Assembly: GCA_034003585.1 (NCBI GenBank)
Contig: JAVEYH010000003.1
Span: 25,887 to 89,886 of the forward strand
Length of the DNA stretch: 64,000 bases
From: JAPXSY01 sp034003585
GTDB taxonomy: Bacteria; Verrucomicrobiota; Kiritimatiellia; RFP12; UBA1067
Direction: 5' to 3'
Each line of letters starts with the position of its first letter. The stretch's first letter is position 1. The notes under the pieces were generated by a model. It was not told the origin of the DNA. It made no database searches and worked only from the letters and a program-made list of their open reading frames with translations. The position numbers and the translations under genes were made by a program. This document shows positions 43,437-53,743 of the stretch, piece by piece.

Positions 43437-44819
43437 TCACACCTCCAGCTTCCACGGGGCACGCAGATGCGGCGCGAGAAGCTTGTCGGCCGCAGCGTCG
43501 TCCACAAACCGGGTATTCGCCGCGTCCCACTTCAGGTTCGTGCGCCCGAGCCGCATCCCGATGTGGGCCAGCACGGCCGGGGTCAGCGAGGAGAACCCGG
43601 CGGTCACCGGCGAGATGTTCTGCCCGCCGCTGTAAATGTTCTCGATGAAGTTCTTCTCCTGCTGGCCGCTGCGGATCAGCTTGATCTCGTCGTCGCGGAT
43701 CTTCTCGCGGATCAGCTCCGGCGGGTTGGTCTCGAGCTTGCCCCCGCTCACATAGATCTTCTTGTCGCCTTCGCCGAAGAAATGGCAGCCGTATTTGTAA
43801 TCAGAGGAGACAAACACGCGCATCCCGTCGCCGTAAACGATCTCGAAGGAGAAAGGTTCGGCCAGCGTGTTGTAGAGGTCGGACGCGGGCGGCAGGCGCC
43901 CCTTGATGTTTTCGATGGCGACCGGTTCGACGCCGTCCTTACCCAAGGCCCACTGCATGATGTCGAGCTGATGGGCCGCGAAGTCCGTGAGCATGCCGCA
44001 CGAGTAGTCCAGATTGTAGCGCCACTGCATCGGATGGTGGATTTTGGGCGTGAAACGCCGTTCCGGCGCCGGCCCGAGCCAGAGGTCGAAATTGACGTAC
44101 GGCGGCGGCTTGGCCAAGGGGGTCTCGCTCAACTGCTCCGGCGTCTTGCCGAAAGTGGCGTGCCCTTTGTTCAGGCCCACCTCGACACGCCGCAGCTTGC
44201 CGATGCGGTTGTTCCGCACGAATTCGCAGGCCATGCGGCAATAATCGTTCGAGCGTGACTGCGCGCCGGTCTGGAAGGTGATACCCGCCCGTTGCACCGC
44301 GCGCACCATGGCGCGCCCCTCCCGCAACGTCAAGTAAAGCGGCTTCTGTCCGTAGATGTGCTTGCCGTATTTCGCGGCCCAGACCGTGTGCAGCGCGTGC
44401 CAGTGGTCCGGCGTGCTGATGCAGACCGCGTCCAGATCCCGGTCCAGCAGCATCTCGCGGAAATCGTCGAACACCTTGCAGCCGTTGTACCCCGGCTGCT
44501 CCTTCTGTTTGGCATAAAACTCGTTGACCTTGCGCCGTCCCGGCTCCCGCCCGCCCACACGCTCGGCCTTGTAGCCGTAAAGCGGACCCTCGGAAACGGG
44601 ATCGCAAACGGATATCACCTGCACTCTGTCATTGTGCAGAAAGTTGCCGATGTTGTCCTGCGCCATCGTGCCGTAACCCAGTATGCCGACATGGACCCGC
44701 TCCGACGGCAGCGGCCTGCGGTTCCTGCAGGGCGCCACGCACCCCGACGGCACAATCATGGGCATCGCCAGCAGCGAGCCCGCCCCCGCCGCAAACGCGC
44801 GGCGCGATATCCTGTTCAT
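43437..44819 (-). CDS. Tat-exported Gfo/Idh/MocA oxidoreductase
   Basis: 460 residues from the ATG at 44819, chosen because it puts the Tat signal ISRRAFAAGAGSLLAMP at the start. The Rossmann part has HVGILGYGTMAQDNIGNFL, AVCISTPDHWHALHTVWAA and the dinucleotide-site variant GQKPLYLTL, where most relatives have EKP. The Lys of that motif is retained. The C-terminal alpha/beta domain follows (YNLDYSCGMLTDFAAHQLDI with a typical His). Such proteins act as NAD(P)-dependent, often periplasmic, sugar oxidoreductases or glycosidases. Substrate unknown. A divergent paralogue starts 265 bases away. Confidence 0.88.
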   Translation of the reverse strand: MNRISRRAFAAGAGSLLAMPMIVPSGCVAPCRNRRPLPSERVHVGILGYGTMAQDNIGNFLHNDRVQVISVCDPVSEGPLYGYKAERVGGREPGRRKVNEFYAKQKEQPGYNGCKVFDDFREMLLDRDLDAVCISTPDHWHALHTVWAAKYGKHIYGQKPLYLTLREGRAMVRAVQRAGITFQTGAQSRSNDYCRMACEFVRNNRIGKLRRVEVGLNKGHATFGKTPEQLSETPLAKPPPYVNFDLWLGPAPERRFTPKIHHPMQWRYNLDYSCGMLTDFAAHQLDIMQWALGKDGVEPVAIENIKGRLPPASDLYNTLAEPFSFEIVYGDGMRVFVSSDYKYGCHFFGEGDKKIYVSGGKLETNPPELIREKIRDDEIKLIRSGQQEKNFIENIYSGGQNISPVTAGFSSLTPAVLAHIGMRLGRTNLKWDAANTRFVDDAAADKLLAPHLRAPWKLEV

Positions 44820-44885
44820 CGTTCTTCCCCCTTCGGTTGTTTCTTTTCGCCGGGTGCGCGACCGCGCCCCCTCCCGATATCTGTT

Positions 44886-44914
44886 AGCATACCACCCGCC
44901 CCGCCCCCTGTCCA
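44886..44914 (-). promoter_or_regulatory. Candidate promoter of the minus-strand Gfo/Idh/MocA gene
   Basis: On the minus strand: TGGACA, 17 bases, TATGCT. The leader would be about 60 bases. Confidence 0.45.
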
Positions 44915-45007
44915 CCGGCACGCCTCCGGGTGCGCCTCAATCTTGTTGAATCCGCACTCTTGCTTGGGTGTGATTCCGTTTCACAAGACTGGACCCGCAC
45001 CCCGGGC

Positions 45008-45035
45008 TTTACTTCACATGACGGATGGTTATATT
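45008..45035 (+). promoter_or_regulatory. Candidate promoter of the plus-strand Gfo/Idh/MocA gene
   Basis: TTTACT, 16 bases, TATATT. The start would be near 45042, 43 bases before the ATG at 45085. Together with 44886-44914 this gives a simple divergent promoter pair; no shared palindrome was seen between them. Confidence 0.5.
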
Positions 45036-45084
45036 CTCTGTTCCACACCAATCTGTGAACACGACGCGCACAAGGAGAGAAACC

Positions 45085-46521
45085 ATGCACCGAATGAAGA
45101 CCGCATTGCCTGACCGCGGGGCCGCCACGCGCCGCGCCTTTCTGAAAAACACCCTGGCCGCCTCGGCTTTCACTGCTTTTCCCGCGATCCGCGCCGCGGG
45201 CCAGACCGCGCCCGGCGACAAGGTCCGGCTCGCCTGCTGCGGCATCGGCAACCAGGGCGCCAGCGACATCAACAGCCTGTACGCGACCGGCCTGTGCGAC
45301 ATCGTGGCCCTGTGCGACACGGACATGGGTGCGCCCCACACGCGGAAAATCCTCGAGAAGTTCCCGAACGCGCCGCGGTTCCAGGATTTCCGGAAGATGC
45401 TGGACAAGCTGGGCAATCAGATCGACGCGCTGTGCATCGGCGTGCCGGACCACACGCACTTCCCGATCGCCATGATGGCGATGGGCCTGGGCAAGCACGT
45501 GTACGTCGAAAAGCCGATGGCCCACACCTTCCGCGAAATCGGGCTGATGATGCGGGCCGAGAAGAAAAACAAGGTCGCCGCGCAGATGGGCAACCAGGGC
45601 CACTCCGGCGCGAACTACTTCCAGTTCAAGGCGTGGACCGAGGCGGGCGTCATCAGGAACGTGACGCGCATCGTCGCCCACATGAACGGCGCGCGGCGCT
45701 GGCACAAGTGGAACGGCGCCGTCACGGGCCTGCGGCCGGCCCAGCCCGTGCCCGAGACCCTGGACTGGGACACCTGGCTGGGGCAGGTGCCTTTCCACGA
45801 CTATCACCGCGATTACGTGCAGGGCGACTGGCGCTGCTGGTACGACTTCGGCAACGGCGCGCTCGGCGACTGGGGCGCGCACATCCTGGACACGGCCCAC
45901 CAGTTCCTGCAACTGGGCCTGCCGACCGAGGTGGGTGCCCTCAACATGGAGGGCCACAACCCTTACGTCTTCCCGATGGCCTCCACGCTCTCCTTCAAGT
46001 TCGCGGCGCGCGGCGCGATGCCGCCTGTGGAAGTCCTGTGGTACGACGGCGTGAAGAACTTCCCGGAACTGCCCCCGGGGTTCGGCGGCGCGGCCAAGGC
46101 CGCGGACGACATCCCCGCGCCGGGCGGCGGCTCGTCGGCAATCAGCAAGCTGAGTCCGGGCAAAGAGATCTATGCCGAAGGCCTGACCTTCAAGGGCGGG
46201 TCGCACAGCAGCACCCTGGAGATCATCCCCAAGGAAAAGGCGCGCGACCTGGCCAACCGGCTGCCGGAATACCCGAAAGGCCAGTCGAACCACTACAAGA
46301 ACTTCCTGCTGGCGTGCCAGGGCCAGGAGACGTGCCGGTCCTCCTTTGAGGTCGCGGGGCCCCTCAGCCAGGTGCTGGCGCTGGGGTGCATCGCCCAGCG
46401 GCTCAACACCACGTTCGCCCTGGATCCGGTCACGCGGCGGATCACCGGCAACAAGCTCGCCAACGACCTGCTGGACGGGCCGCCCCCGCGCAAGGGGTGG
46501 GAGCAGTACTATCGGGTCTGA
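45085..46521 (+). CDS. Tat-exported Gfo/Idh/MocA oxidoreductase
   Basis: 478 residues; AAGGAG precedes the ATG at 45085. The Tat signal is GAATRRAFLKNTLAASAF. The Rossmann domain has VRLACCGIGNQGASDINSL, LCIGVPDHTHFPIAMMAM and HVYVEKPMAHTF with the catalytic Lys. The second domain includes RCWYDFGNGALGDWGAHILD with a typical Asp and His. It belongs to the family of the divergent gene at 43437-44819 but to a different subgroup. A strong GC-rich hairpin follows the stop. Confidence 0.9.
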   Translation: MHRMKTALPDRGAATRRAFLKNTLAASAFTAFPAIRAAGQTAPGDKVRLACCGIGNQGASDINSLYATGLCDIVALCDTDMGAPHTRKILEKFPNAPRFQDFRKMLDKLGNQIDALCIGVPDHTHFPIAMMAMGLGKHVYVEKPMAHTFREIGLMMRAEKKNKVAAQMGNQGHSGANYFQFKAWTEAGVIRNVTRIVAHMNGARRWHKWNGAVTGLRPAQPVPETLDWDTWLGQVPFHDYHRDYVQGDWRCWYDFGNGALGDWGAHILDTAHQFLQLGLPTEVGALNMEGHNPYVFPMASTLSFKFAARGAMPPVEVLWYDGVKNFPELPPGFGGAAKAADDIPAPGGGSSAISKLSPGKEIYAEGLTFKGGSHSSTLEIIPKEKARDLANRLPEYPKGQSNHYKNFLLACQGQETCRSSFEVAGPLSQVLALGCIAQRLNTTFALDPVTRRITGNKLANDLLDGPPPRKGWEQYYRV

Positions 46522-46532
46522 CCCCTTCCTTG

Positions 46533-46566
46533 CGGGGCCGTACCCCCGGCGGCGCGGACGGCCCCG
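46533..46566 (+). terminator. Hairpin after the Gfo/Idh/MocA gene
   Basis: CGGGGCCGT and ACGGCCCCG form a perfect 9-bp stem with a 16-base loop, 11 bases after the stop and ending just before ybeY. No U-tract follows. Confidence 0.5.
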
Positions 46567-46573
46567 CCCCATC

Positions 46574-47095
46574 ATGCCCTTCCCCTACATTTCCATCCGA
46601 ACCGGCGCGCGCCGTTTCCGGCTCGACACCGCAGCCCTCAAGCGGCTGGCCGTCGCGCTCGCGAAACGGGCGCAGGCGCGCCTGCGGCACGGCCCCGCCT
46701 GGCGGGAGATCACGATCCACCTGCTGGACGACGCCGGCATCGCGCCGGTGAACGCCGCGATCCTGGCGCACGAGGGCCCCACCGATGTCATCACGCAGCG
46801 CTACGAGCCGATCCCCGGCGAACCCGGCGGACTGATCGGCGAGCTGTTCGTGAACGTCGAGCGCGCCGCGCGGGCCGCGCCGCGCCGCGCGGGCTGGGAC
46901 GCCGACCGCGAGCTGGCGCTCTACCTCGCGCACGGCTTCGACCACCTGACCGGCGCGGAGGACCGCGCGCCCGCGGCACGGGCGCGCATGCGACGCCGCG
47001 AGCTGGCGTGGCTGCGACACCTTTCATTGACACCCCTGTTCCGAAGCGGTACGATACCGATTCAAAACCGGTCCCCACGGGAGTCTTCCACATGA
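46574..47095 (+). CDS. ybeY: Endoribonuclease/rRNA maturation factor YbeY with an altered metal site
   Basis: 173 residues. YbeY helps process 16S rRNA and uses one zinc held by three His in H-x3-H-x5-H. Here the motif is HGFDHLTGAED: His120 and His124 are present but the third ligand is Asp130. The strand before it (GGLIGELFVNVE, matching LGDIxIS in others) and the DVITQRYEP block (DVLSFPY in others) are recognisable. The family call is fairly sure; activity is not. The C-terminal ~25 residues run on to an ATGA overlap with cstA, so expression of the two is coupled. Confidence 0.78.
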   Translation: MPFPYISIRTGARRFRLDTAALKRLAVALAKRAQARLRHGPAWREITIHLLDDAGIAPVNAAILAHEGPTDVITQRYEPIPGEPGGLIGELFVNVERAARAAPRRAGWDADRELALYLAHGFDHLTGAEDRAPAARARMRRRELAWLRHLSLTPLFRSGTIPIQNRSPRESST

Positions 47096-48792
47096 ATGGC
47101 GCGTTGCTGCTGAGTCTCTGCGGTCTCCTCTTTCTGCTCGCGTATACCGTGTACGGACGCCTGATCGAACGCATTCTGGGCGTGGACCCCGGACGGCCCA
47201 CCCCCGCGCACACGCTGAAAGACGGCATCGACTACGTGCCGACTCATCCGGCGATCCTCTTCGGACACCACTTCGCCAGCATCGCGGGCGCGGGGCCGAT
47301 CGTCGGGCCGGTTCTCGCCGCGCAGTACGGCTGGATGGCGGTCGCGCTCTGGGTCGTGCTCGGCTGCATTTTCATCGGCGCGGCGCATGACCTGGCCACG
47401 CTCTTTCTCTCGATCCGCCATCAGGGGCGTTCCATCGGCACGGTCATCGAATCGCTCATGGGCTATCCCGGGCGCCTGCTGTTCCTCGGCTTCTGCTGGT
47501 TCGCCCTGGTCCTCGTGGTCGCCGAATTCACGCGCATCGTGGCCGAAACCTTTGTCGGCACGCCCGCCGTGGCCACCGCTTCCCTGCTGTTCATCGTACT
47601 GGCCGTGCTGTTCGGCCAGGTCCTCAACCGGGGCCTGATGTCCATTACCCGGGCCTCTTTCCTTTTTGTGCCGCTGACCTTCGCCTGCGTCTATCTCGGC
47701 GCGCTGATGCCGCTGGACCTGACGCAGGCGCTGGGGTGCGGACCCCGCGCCGCGTCCCGCGTCTGGACCGTCTTGCTGCTGGCCTATTGCTTTGCGGCCT
47801 CGGTGCTGCCCGTGTGGATGCTGCTGCAGCCGCGCGACTACCTCAACTCCTTCCTGCTCTACGCCATGATGCTGCTCGGCGTGGCCGGTATCTTCGTGGC
47901 CGCGCCCCACCTCCGCCTGGACGCCGTGACCGGGTGGCGCGCGCTCAATCCCGTGACCCACGGGCGTGACCCCATGCTGCCGCTCCTCTTCGTGACCGTG
48001 GCCTGCGGCGCCTGCTCGGGCTTTCACGCGCTGGTGGCTTCCGGCACCACCGCCAAGCAGGTGGAGAACGAACGCCACATCCGGCCCATCGCCTACGGCG
48101 GCATGCTGGTCGAAGGCGTGCTCGCCATCATCGCGCTGATCGCCGTGGGGGCGCTCACCCAGACGGAATACGGCGCAGCCCTGCGCGAGCACGGCGCGGT
48201 CCGCCTGTTCGCGGGCGGGGTCGCGGGGTTCACCGGCAAGCTCGGCCTGCCGCATCAGACCGGCACGGTTTTCATCTCCCTGGCGCTCGCCGCCTTCCTG
48301 ATGACCACGCTCGACACCGCCACCCGCCTCGCGCGGTTCACCTGGCAGGAGCTTTTCCTGCCGCGCGAATCCCGGGAGGGTGCCGCCGCGCCGGCCAGCC
48401 GGCTCCGCGCGTTCGGCGCCAACCGCTACACCGCCACCCTGCTGGCGGTGCTGGCCGCAGGCTGGCTGCTGTTGGGCGGCGGGGCCGCGAGCCTCTGGCC
48501 CGTGTTCGCCTCGTCCAATCAGCTGCTCGCCGCCCTGACGCTCCTGGGGTGCGTCCTCTGGCTCCGCCGCGAACGCCGCTCCGCCAGGCTCTTCCTGCTC
48601 CCCATGCTCTTTATGATCGTGACCAGCGGCTGGGCCGTCGGCACCCTTTTCATCCGCAACCTCAGACTCTGGAGCGGGCGCGGATTCCAGGCGGGAGGCG
48701 TGATGACGCTCGCCACCGCCGTCCTCATCCTGATGGCCGCATCCCTGGTCGTATGGGGCGCGGTCAGTCTCCGGCGCTCCTCCCACAGATAG
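47092..48792 (+). CDS. cstA: CstA-family peptide/pyruvate transporter
   Basis: 566 residues with about 14-16 membrane helices. The family signature near the start is clear: YGRLIERILGVDPGRPTPAH and HPAILFGHHFASIAGAGPIV. CstA proteins take up peptides or pyruvate, and in E. coli expression rises on carbon starvation. This copy is shorter than E. coli CstA (701 residues) and closer to the YjiY-short forms found in other phyla. It shares four bases with ybeY and is followed 12 bases later by the NDK-like gene. Confidence 0.92.
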   Translation: MNGALLLSLCGLLFLLAYTVYGRLIERILGVDPGRPTPAHTLKDGIDYVPTHPAILFGHHFASIAGAGPIVGPVLAAQYGWMAVALWVVLGCIFIGAAHDLATLFLSIRHQGRSIGTVIESLMGYPGRLLFLGFCWFALVLVVAEFTRIVAETFVGTPAVATASLLFIVLAVLFGQVLNRGLMSITRASFLFVPLTFACVYLGALMPLDLTQALGCGPRAASRVWTVLLLAYCFAASVLPVWMLLQPRDYLNSFLLYAMMLLGVAGIFVAAPHLRLDAVTGWRALNPVTHGRDPMLPLLFVTVACGACSGFHALVASGTTAKQVENERHIRPIAYGGMLVEGVLAIIALIAVGALTQTEYGAALREHGAVRLFAGGVAGFTGKLGLPHQTGTVFISLALAAFLMTTLDTATRLARFTWQELFLPRESREGAAAPASRLRAFGANRYTATLLAVLAAGWLLLGGGAASLWPVFASSNQLLAALTLLGCVLWLRRERRSARLFLLPMLFMIVTSGWAVGTLFIRNLRLWSGRGFQAGGVMTLATAVLILMAASLVVWGAVSLRRSSHR

Positions 48793-48804
48793 GAAAACCG
48801 CATT

Positions 48805-49970
48805 ATGGCGAAGGAACTGGCGTTCGTCCTCATCAACCCCTACCCGATCCGGAAATCCCGCACGGGGGGCATCATCGCGCGCTATCTGGTGCGCACCGAC
48901 CTCAAACTCGTGGGCGCGCGCCTGATCGGCGCCTCGCACGCGCTGACCACGGCGTTCGCCGATTACCTGAGCGCCTACGACCCCTCCGACCCCGAGAAGT
49001 GCGAGCTGTTCTCCGCCTATGTGCGCCGGGCCTTTTTGCCGGATCCCGCCAGCGGCCGGCCCCACCGTTCGATGCTGCTGCTGTTTGAGGGCGAAGACGC
49101 GGTGCGGAAAATCTTCGATGTGACCGGCAGCATCCGCCAGCGCTGGTGCAGCGGCCAAACCATCCGCGACACGTACGGCGACATGATCACCGATCCGGAA
49201 ACCGGCCGCGTGGAGTATTTCGAGCCCGCCGTGCTGGTCGGCGCCTCGACCGGCGTCGTGGGCGAGGTGCTGCGCCTCTGGCTGAAACACCTGGAAACCG
49301 ACGCCGGCATCGTGCGCGGCGCCATGGACGTGCCCGGCGGCGCCGACGCGCAGCAGACCCTCGTGATCATCAAACCCGACAACTGGCACCAGCCCTCCCT
49401 GCGCGCGGGCAACATCATGGACCTGCTCTCCAGTTCCGGCCTGCGCATCGTGGGCGTCAAAAAATTCTCCATGTCCGTGGCCCAGGCCGAGGCCTTCTAC
49501 GGTCCGGTGCGCGAAAGCCTCAAACAGGTCTTCGGCCGCTTCGGCTCCGACCGCGCGGCCCAGGCCCTGTCGCGCGAATTCGGCTTCCCGGTCGACACCG
49601 CGCCCCTCGATGGCCTCTGCGCCTACCTCGCCCCGCTCTTCGCCGGGCGCGAGTTCGAAAACATCGTGGAATTCATGACCGGCCGCCGCCCCTCCAACTG
49701 CCTGCCCGGGGAACGCGACCTCCCCGGAGACGAGGAATGCCTCGCCATCGTGTACGAAGGCATTGACGCCGTCAGCAAAATCCGCGATATTCTCGGCGCG
49801 ACAGACCCCCTCAAGGCACGTCCCGGTTCCATCCGACGCGAGTTCGGCACCAACATCATGGTCAATGCCGCGCACGCGTCCGACTCCGCCGAGAACGCCC
49901 GCCGCGAAATGCGGATCATTGATGTGGCCCGCGACCCGCACTTTGAGGAGCTGATCCGGAACTACTACCC

Positions 49971-49974
<4 letters not shown>
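48805..49974 (+). CDS. Tandem nucleoside diphosphate kinase-like protein, N-terminal copy inactive
   Basis: 389 residues containing two NDK-like units; normal NDK has ~140. Unit 2 begins QTLVIIKPDNWHQPSL, contains an insert of roughly 60 residues, and ends GATDPLKARPGSIRREFG then NAAHASDSAENARRE. This includes the phospho-accepting His357. Unit 1 begins ELAFVLINPYPIRKS and has RQRWCSGQTIRDTYG, but the active His is missing and Lys of the KPD motif is Asn. NDK transfers phosphate among nucleoside di- and triphosphates. Unit 1 may serve dimerisation or regulation. The stop overlaps the aminotransferase start as ATGA. Confidence 0.83.
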
Positions 49975-51137
<1,163 letters not shown>

Positions 51138-51143
51138 CGGTCG

Positions 51144-52472
51144 TCACGGCGTAGGGGCTTCAGCCCAGCCCGCGAAGAGATTGAAGTTGCCCCCGGTGTC
51201 GTCCGCCGAGATCTCAAGTTCGCCGGTCTTGTCGATGATCGTCTTCTCTCCGCGTGTCAGCGCGAACCGTTGCCGCCCCGGCACGAACGGCATGCCGACA
51301 TGGCGGACCCCCGTATCGAAGCTGAAGGCCTGGCTGTACTCGCCGCTGGTGATCGTGAGCCGCGCGGGCGCGGCGAGGAAGAGCGTCACGAAGACGGAAT
51401 CAAAGAGTGTTTCAGCATGCGCGGGATACCCGGTCGCGGAAGCGGCCTCCCGGGGCTGAAGCCGACCCGCCGCGGTTTTCGGGTGCGTCCGGTAGGCGTA
51501 GTAAAGCGTGTCAACCCGGATCGGCGGCGGTGTGCCGCGCTTGTACCACGCGATGTAATAACGGCTCAGACGCAAAAACGCCTCATGCGAGAGCATCTCG
51601 CCCCAGTGCCCATTCCAGTGCCGGGTCTCGGCAGGCGGGCCAAACGGAGCGAGATAGGAAGCCTCCCCCCAATCGTTCCACGTAACCAGTTCCACCCAGG
51701 TGGCCCGGTCGCGGATAGCCCCTTCCCATTGCCGCACGTACCCCTCGAACCCCCGGGACTCGTACACACGGTAATTGCCGCCCAAACCGCGGTAATAGGG
51801 GGTGATCCCCGCCATGAAGATCTTGCCGCCCCCGAGCCAGACGCTGGCCAGCAACCGGTTGCTCTCCACGATCTGCTCCGGCGTCCCGGCCGCGCCGAAA
51901 TGGAAGAATCCGTCCAATCCGGGATGGTCGCGGAACACTTGCGCGGCCTGCTCCCGGTTCGGCATTTCCGCCGCCGGCACGGGATAGTAGAAAGGCACGT
52001 ACACGATCGCGTTCGTGCCCGTGAAGGTCCGCGCCACGAATTCCCGCTGCGCTCGCCCTCCCCCGAAGGTCGAGAGCACGGGCTTGCCGTCGAGGCGGAA
52101 CTGATTGGGGTGGCCACGGAAGCTTTCCACCATGTCCCGCGTCTCTTCGGAGGTGAGTCCCGTGGCGTAGTCCGCCGAGATCAGCAGCTTGAAGCCGGTG
52201 CCCAGATCTTTCGCGGCCTGATAGATGAGCTGCGCGCGCCGCTTGTAGTGCGGTTCCCGCACGCTCCACCCGCCGCAGTTCAGCGCGAAGCCGTCGATTC
52301 CGGCGGCCTGCGCCGCACGGATCTCCTCCTGATATTCCGCCAAACCCGACCGCGCGCCGAAGGTGGGGATGCAGACCATATAGTGCGCGAAAACCTGCCG
52401 CTCGGCCCCGCATCCCGCCAGCGCCCACACCGCGGAACCCCCGCACAGCAACCGGACCCCCCATCGTCCCAT
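51144..52472 (-). CDS. GH71-like glycan hydrolase lipoprotein
   Basis: 442 residues. The signal ends with the lipobox WALAGC, so the protein should be a lipoprotein. The mature part starts FAHYMVCIPTF, then DGFALNCGGWSVREPHYKRR, like alpha-1,3-glucanases of GH71 (FAHFMVG and D-x-F-x-LN in that family). ATWVELVTWNDWGEASYLAP matches the family's TWNDWGES block. The last ~110 residues look like a beta-sandwich. GH71 enzymes cut alpha-1,3-glucan and are mostly fungal, so the bacterial substrate is uncertain. The gene is 27 bases downstream of the broken LamG gene and probably shares its transcript. Confidence 0.78.
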   Translation of the reverse strand: MGRWGVRLLCGGSAVWALAGCGAERQVFAHYMVCIPTFGARSGLAEYQEEIRAAQAAGIDGFALNCGGWSVREPHYKRRAQLIYQAAKDLGTGFKLLISADYATGLTSEETRDMVESFRGHPNQFRLDGKPVLSTFGGGRAQREFVARTFTGTNAIVYVPFYYPVPAAEMPNREQAAQVFRDHPGLDGFFHFGAAGTPEQIVESNRLLASVWLGGGKIFMAGITPYYRGLGGNYRVYESRGFEGYVRQWEGAIRDRATWVELVTWNDWGEASYLAPFGPPAETRHWNGHWGEMLSHEAFLRLSRYYIAWYKRGTPPPIRVDTLYYAYRTHPKTAAGRLQPREAASATGYPAHAETLFDSVFVTLFLAAPARLTITSGEYSQAFSFDTGVRHVGMPFVPGRQRFALTRGEKTIIDKTGELEISADDTGGNFNLFAGWAEAPTP

Positions 52473-52499
52473 GTCCGCCCCCGCCCGTTTCCGGAACCG

Positions 52500-53532
52500 T
52501 CAAAACACCGTCACCACCGTGCCGCCCGGCACATGTTTGACACCCGAATCCGCATCCAGTTGAATGAAGAACGAGCCCCGCCCGTCACCCCAGGCGTCCC
52601 CCGGCGCGTGCCCCGTGAGCCCCGAAGCGTACCGCCACGTCTGCACACCCGTGCCGTTGGTGATCACCGCCATCCCCTCGGCCGCATCGAACAGGGAGAA
52701 CAACCGGTTCAGAATGCCGGCGTTGAACCCCGGCAACACCCCAGGCGCGGCGGCCAGGGCGCGGATCTTGCCTGCGGAAAGAAGGGTGTCCCAGATGGCG
52801 CAATCGTCCATATACCCGTTCAGGGAGAGATACCCCCCCCAACGGGCTCTGGTTCGCGTTCGCCACCGCCACATCCTGGGTGCTCGTGTTCAGCACGCCG
52901 GACCCGGTATACGTCAGGGAGGCATTCGTCGCGATTCCGTTGACGAACCATTGAAGCGCGTAATTCGACGAGCAGTCCCATCGCATCGCCACGTGAAGCC
53001 AGACATTCGAGGGGATCGTTCCCGCGCCGGTCGTTCTGGTCCCTCCGCTGGTGGCGGTCTTATAGAGCATCTTGAACTCCCCGGACGCCCCGATGCGCCA
53101 GGACCACCCCTGATTATCCGTCGTGGGCATGGCGTTCGCGATCCCCGATTCGTAATATCCCTTCCAGTAGATCCACGTGCAGACCGTCATCCGTCCGGAC
53201 GTATCCGTCAGCCGGAAACGGTTCGTGCTGTCAGGCATGGCCAAGAGTCCCCCATTGGTTCCCTGCCGCGTGCATTTCAACGCGTGCGTTCCGCCGAGGT
53301 TCGGCGCCACCGTTTCCGTGGAGTTTGTGGGCGCGGGCGCGCCGCCCCACTCGGTCATCCGTTCCGCCGTGGCGGCCCCGCCCGCACTGCCGTAATTGAC
53401 CAGCGTGGCGGAAACCCCGTCATCAAACGGCAGATAATAAAGCATCTCCGCGCCGCACGGTACCGCACACACCGCGACCGCCGCCGGAACCACCCACCCG
53501 AACACCCTTCCGCAGATCCCATCCTTTTTCAT
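52500..53532 (-). pseudogene. LamG-like secreted protein broken by a frameshift in a G8 tract
   Basis: The 5' part (from ATG 53532) encodes a signal peptide (to VPCGAEMLYYLPFDDG) and a concanavalin-like LamG domain (LTDTSGRMTVCTWIYWKGYY, NVWLHVAMRWDCSSNYAL). At 52833-52840 lies a run of eight C (G8 on the coding strand). Before it the frame reads NANQSPLGG; the matching continuation YLSLNGYMDDCAIWDTLLSA is in another frame and runs to 52500. One G fewer would join them into a protein of about 344 residues. Sequencing error, phase variation or true decay are all possible. The downstream gene encodes a GH71-like lipoprotein. Confidence 0.78.
52833..52840 (-). repeat. G8 homopolymer at the frameshift
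   Basis: Eight G on the coding strand exactly where the reading frame of the LamG-like gene changes. Seven would restore it. Confidence 0.8.
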
Positions 53533-53743
53533 GTTCCGCCTCCGTTCGTGAACCCCACACCCTATACCTGATTGCGTCTCAAATCAGATTGGGTTGAAGT
53601 ATACCGGATGCCCGCCAACCTGTCACCGGCGGCTTTCACTTGCAAAACACTGGCGTCCCGCCTACACTGGAAACCACTGAGAGCGGATCGCCCGGTGCGG
53701 GCCGCCTCGGTTTCAGCGTGAACGTCTCAGGAGCGCTTGCCTT

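Noticed and set aside
47062..49941. 959-codon minus-strand frame
   Set aside because: It covers cstA and the NDK-like gene in reverse and looks like a GC-driven shadow.
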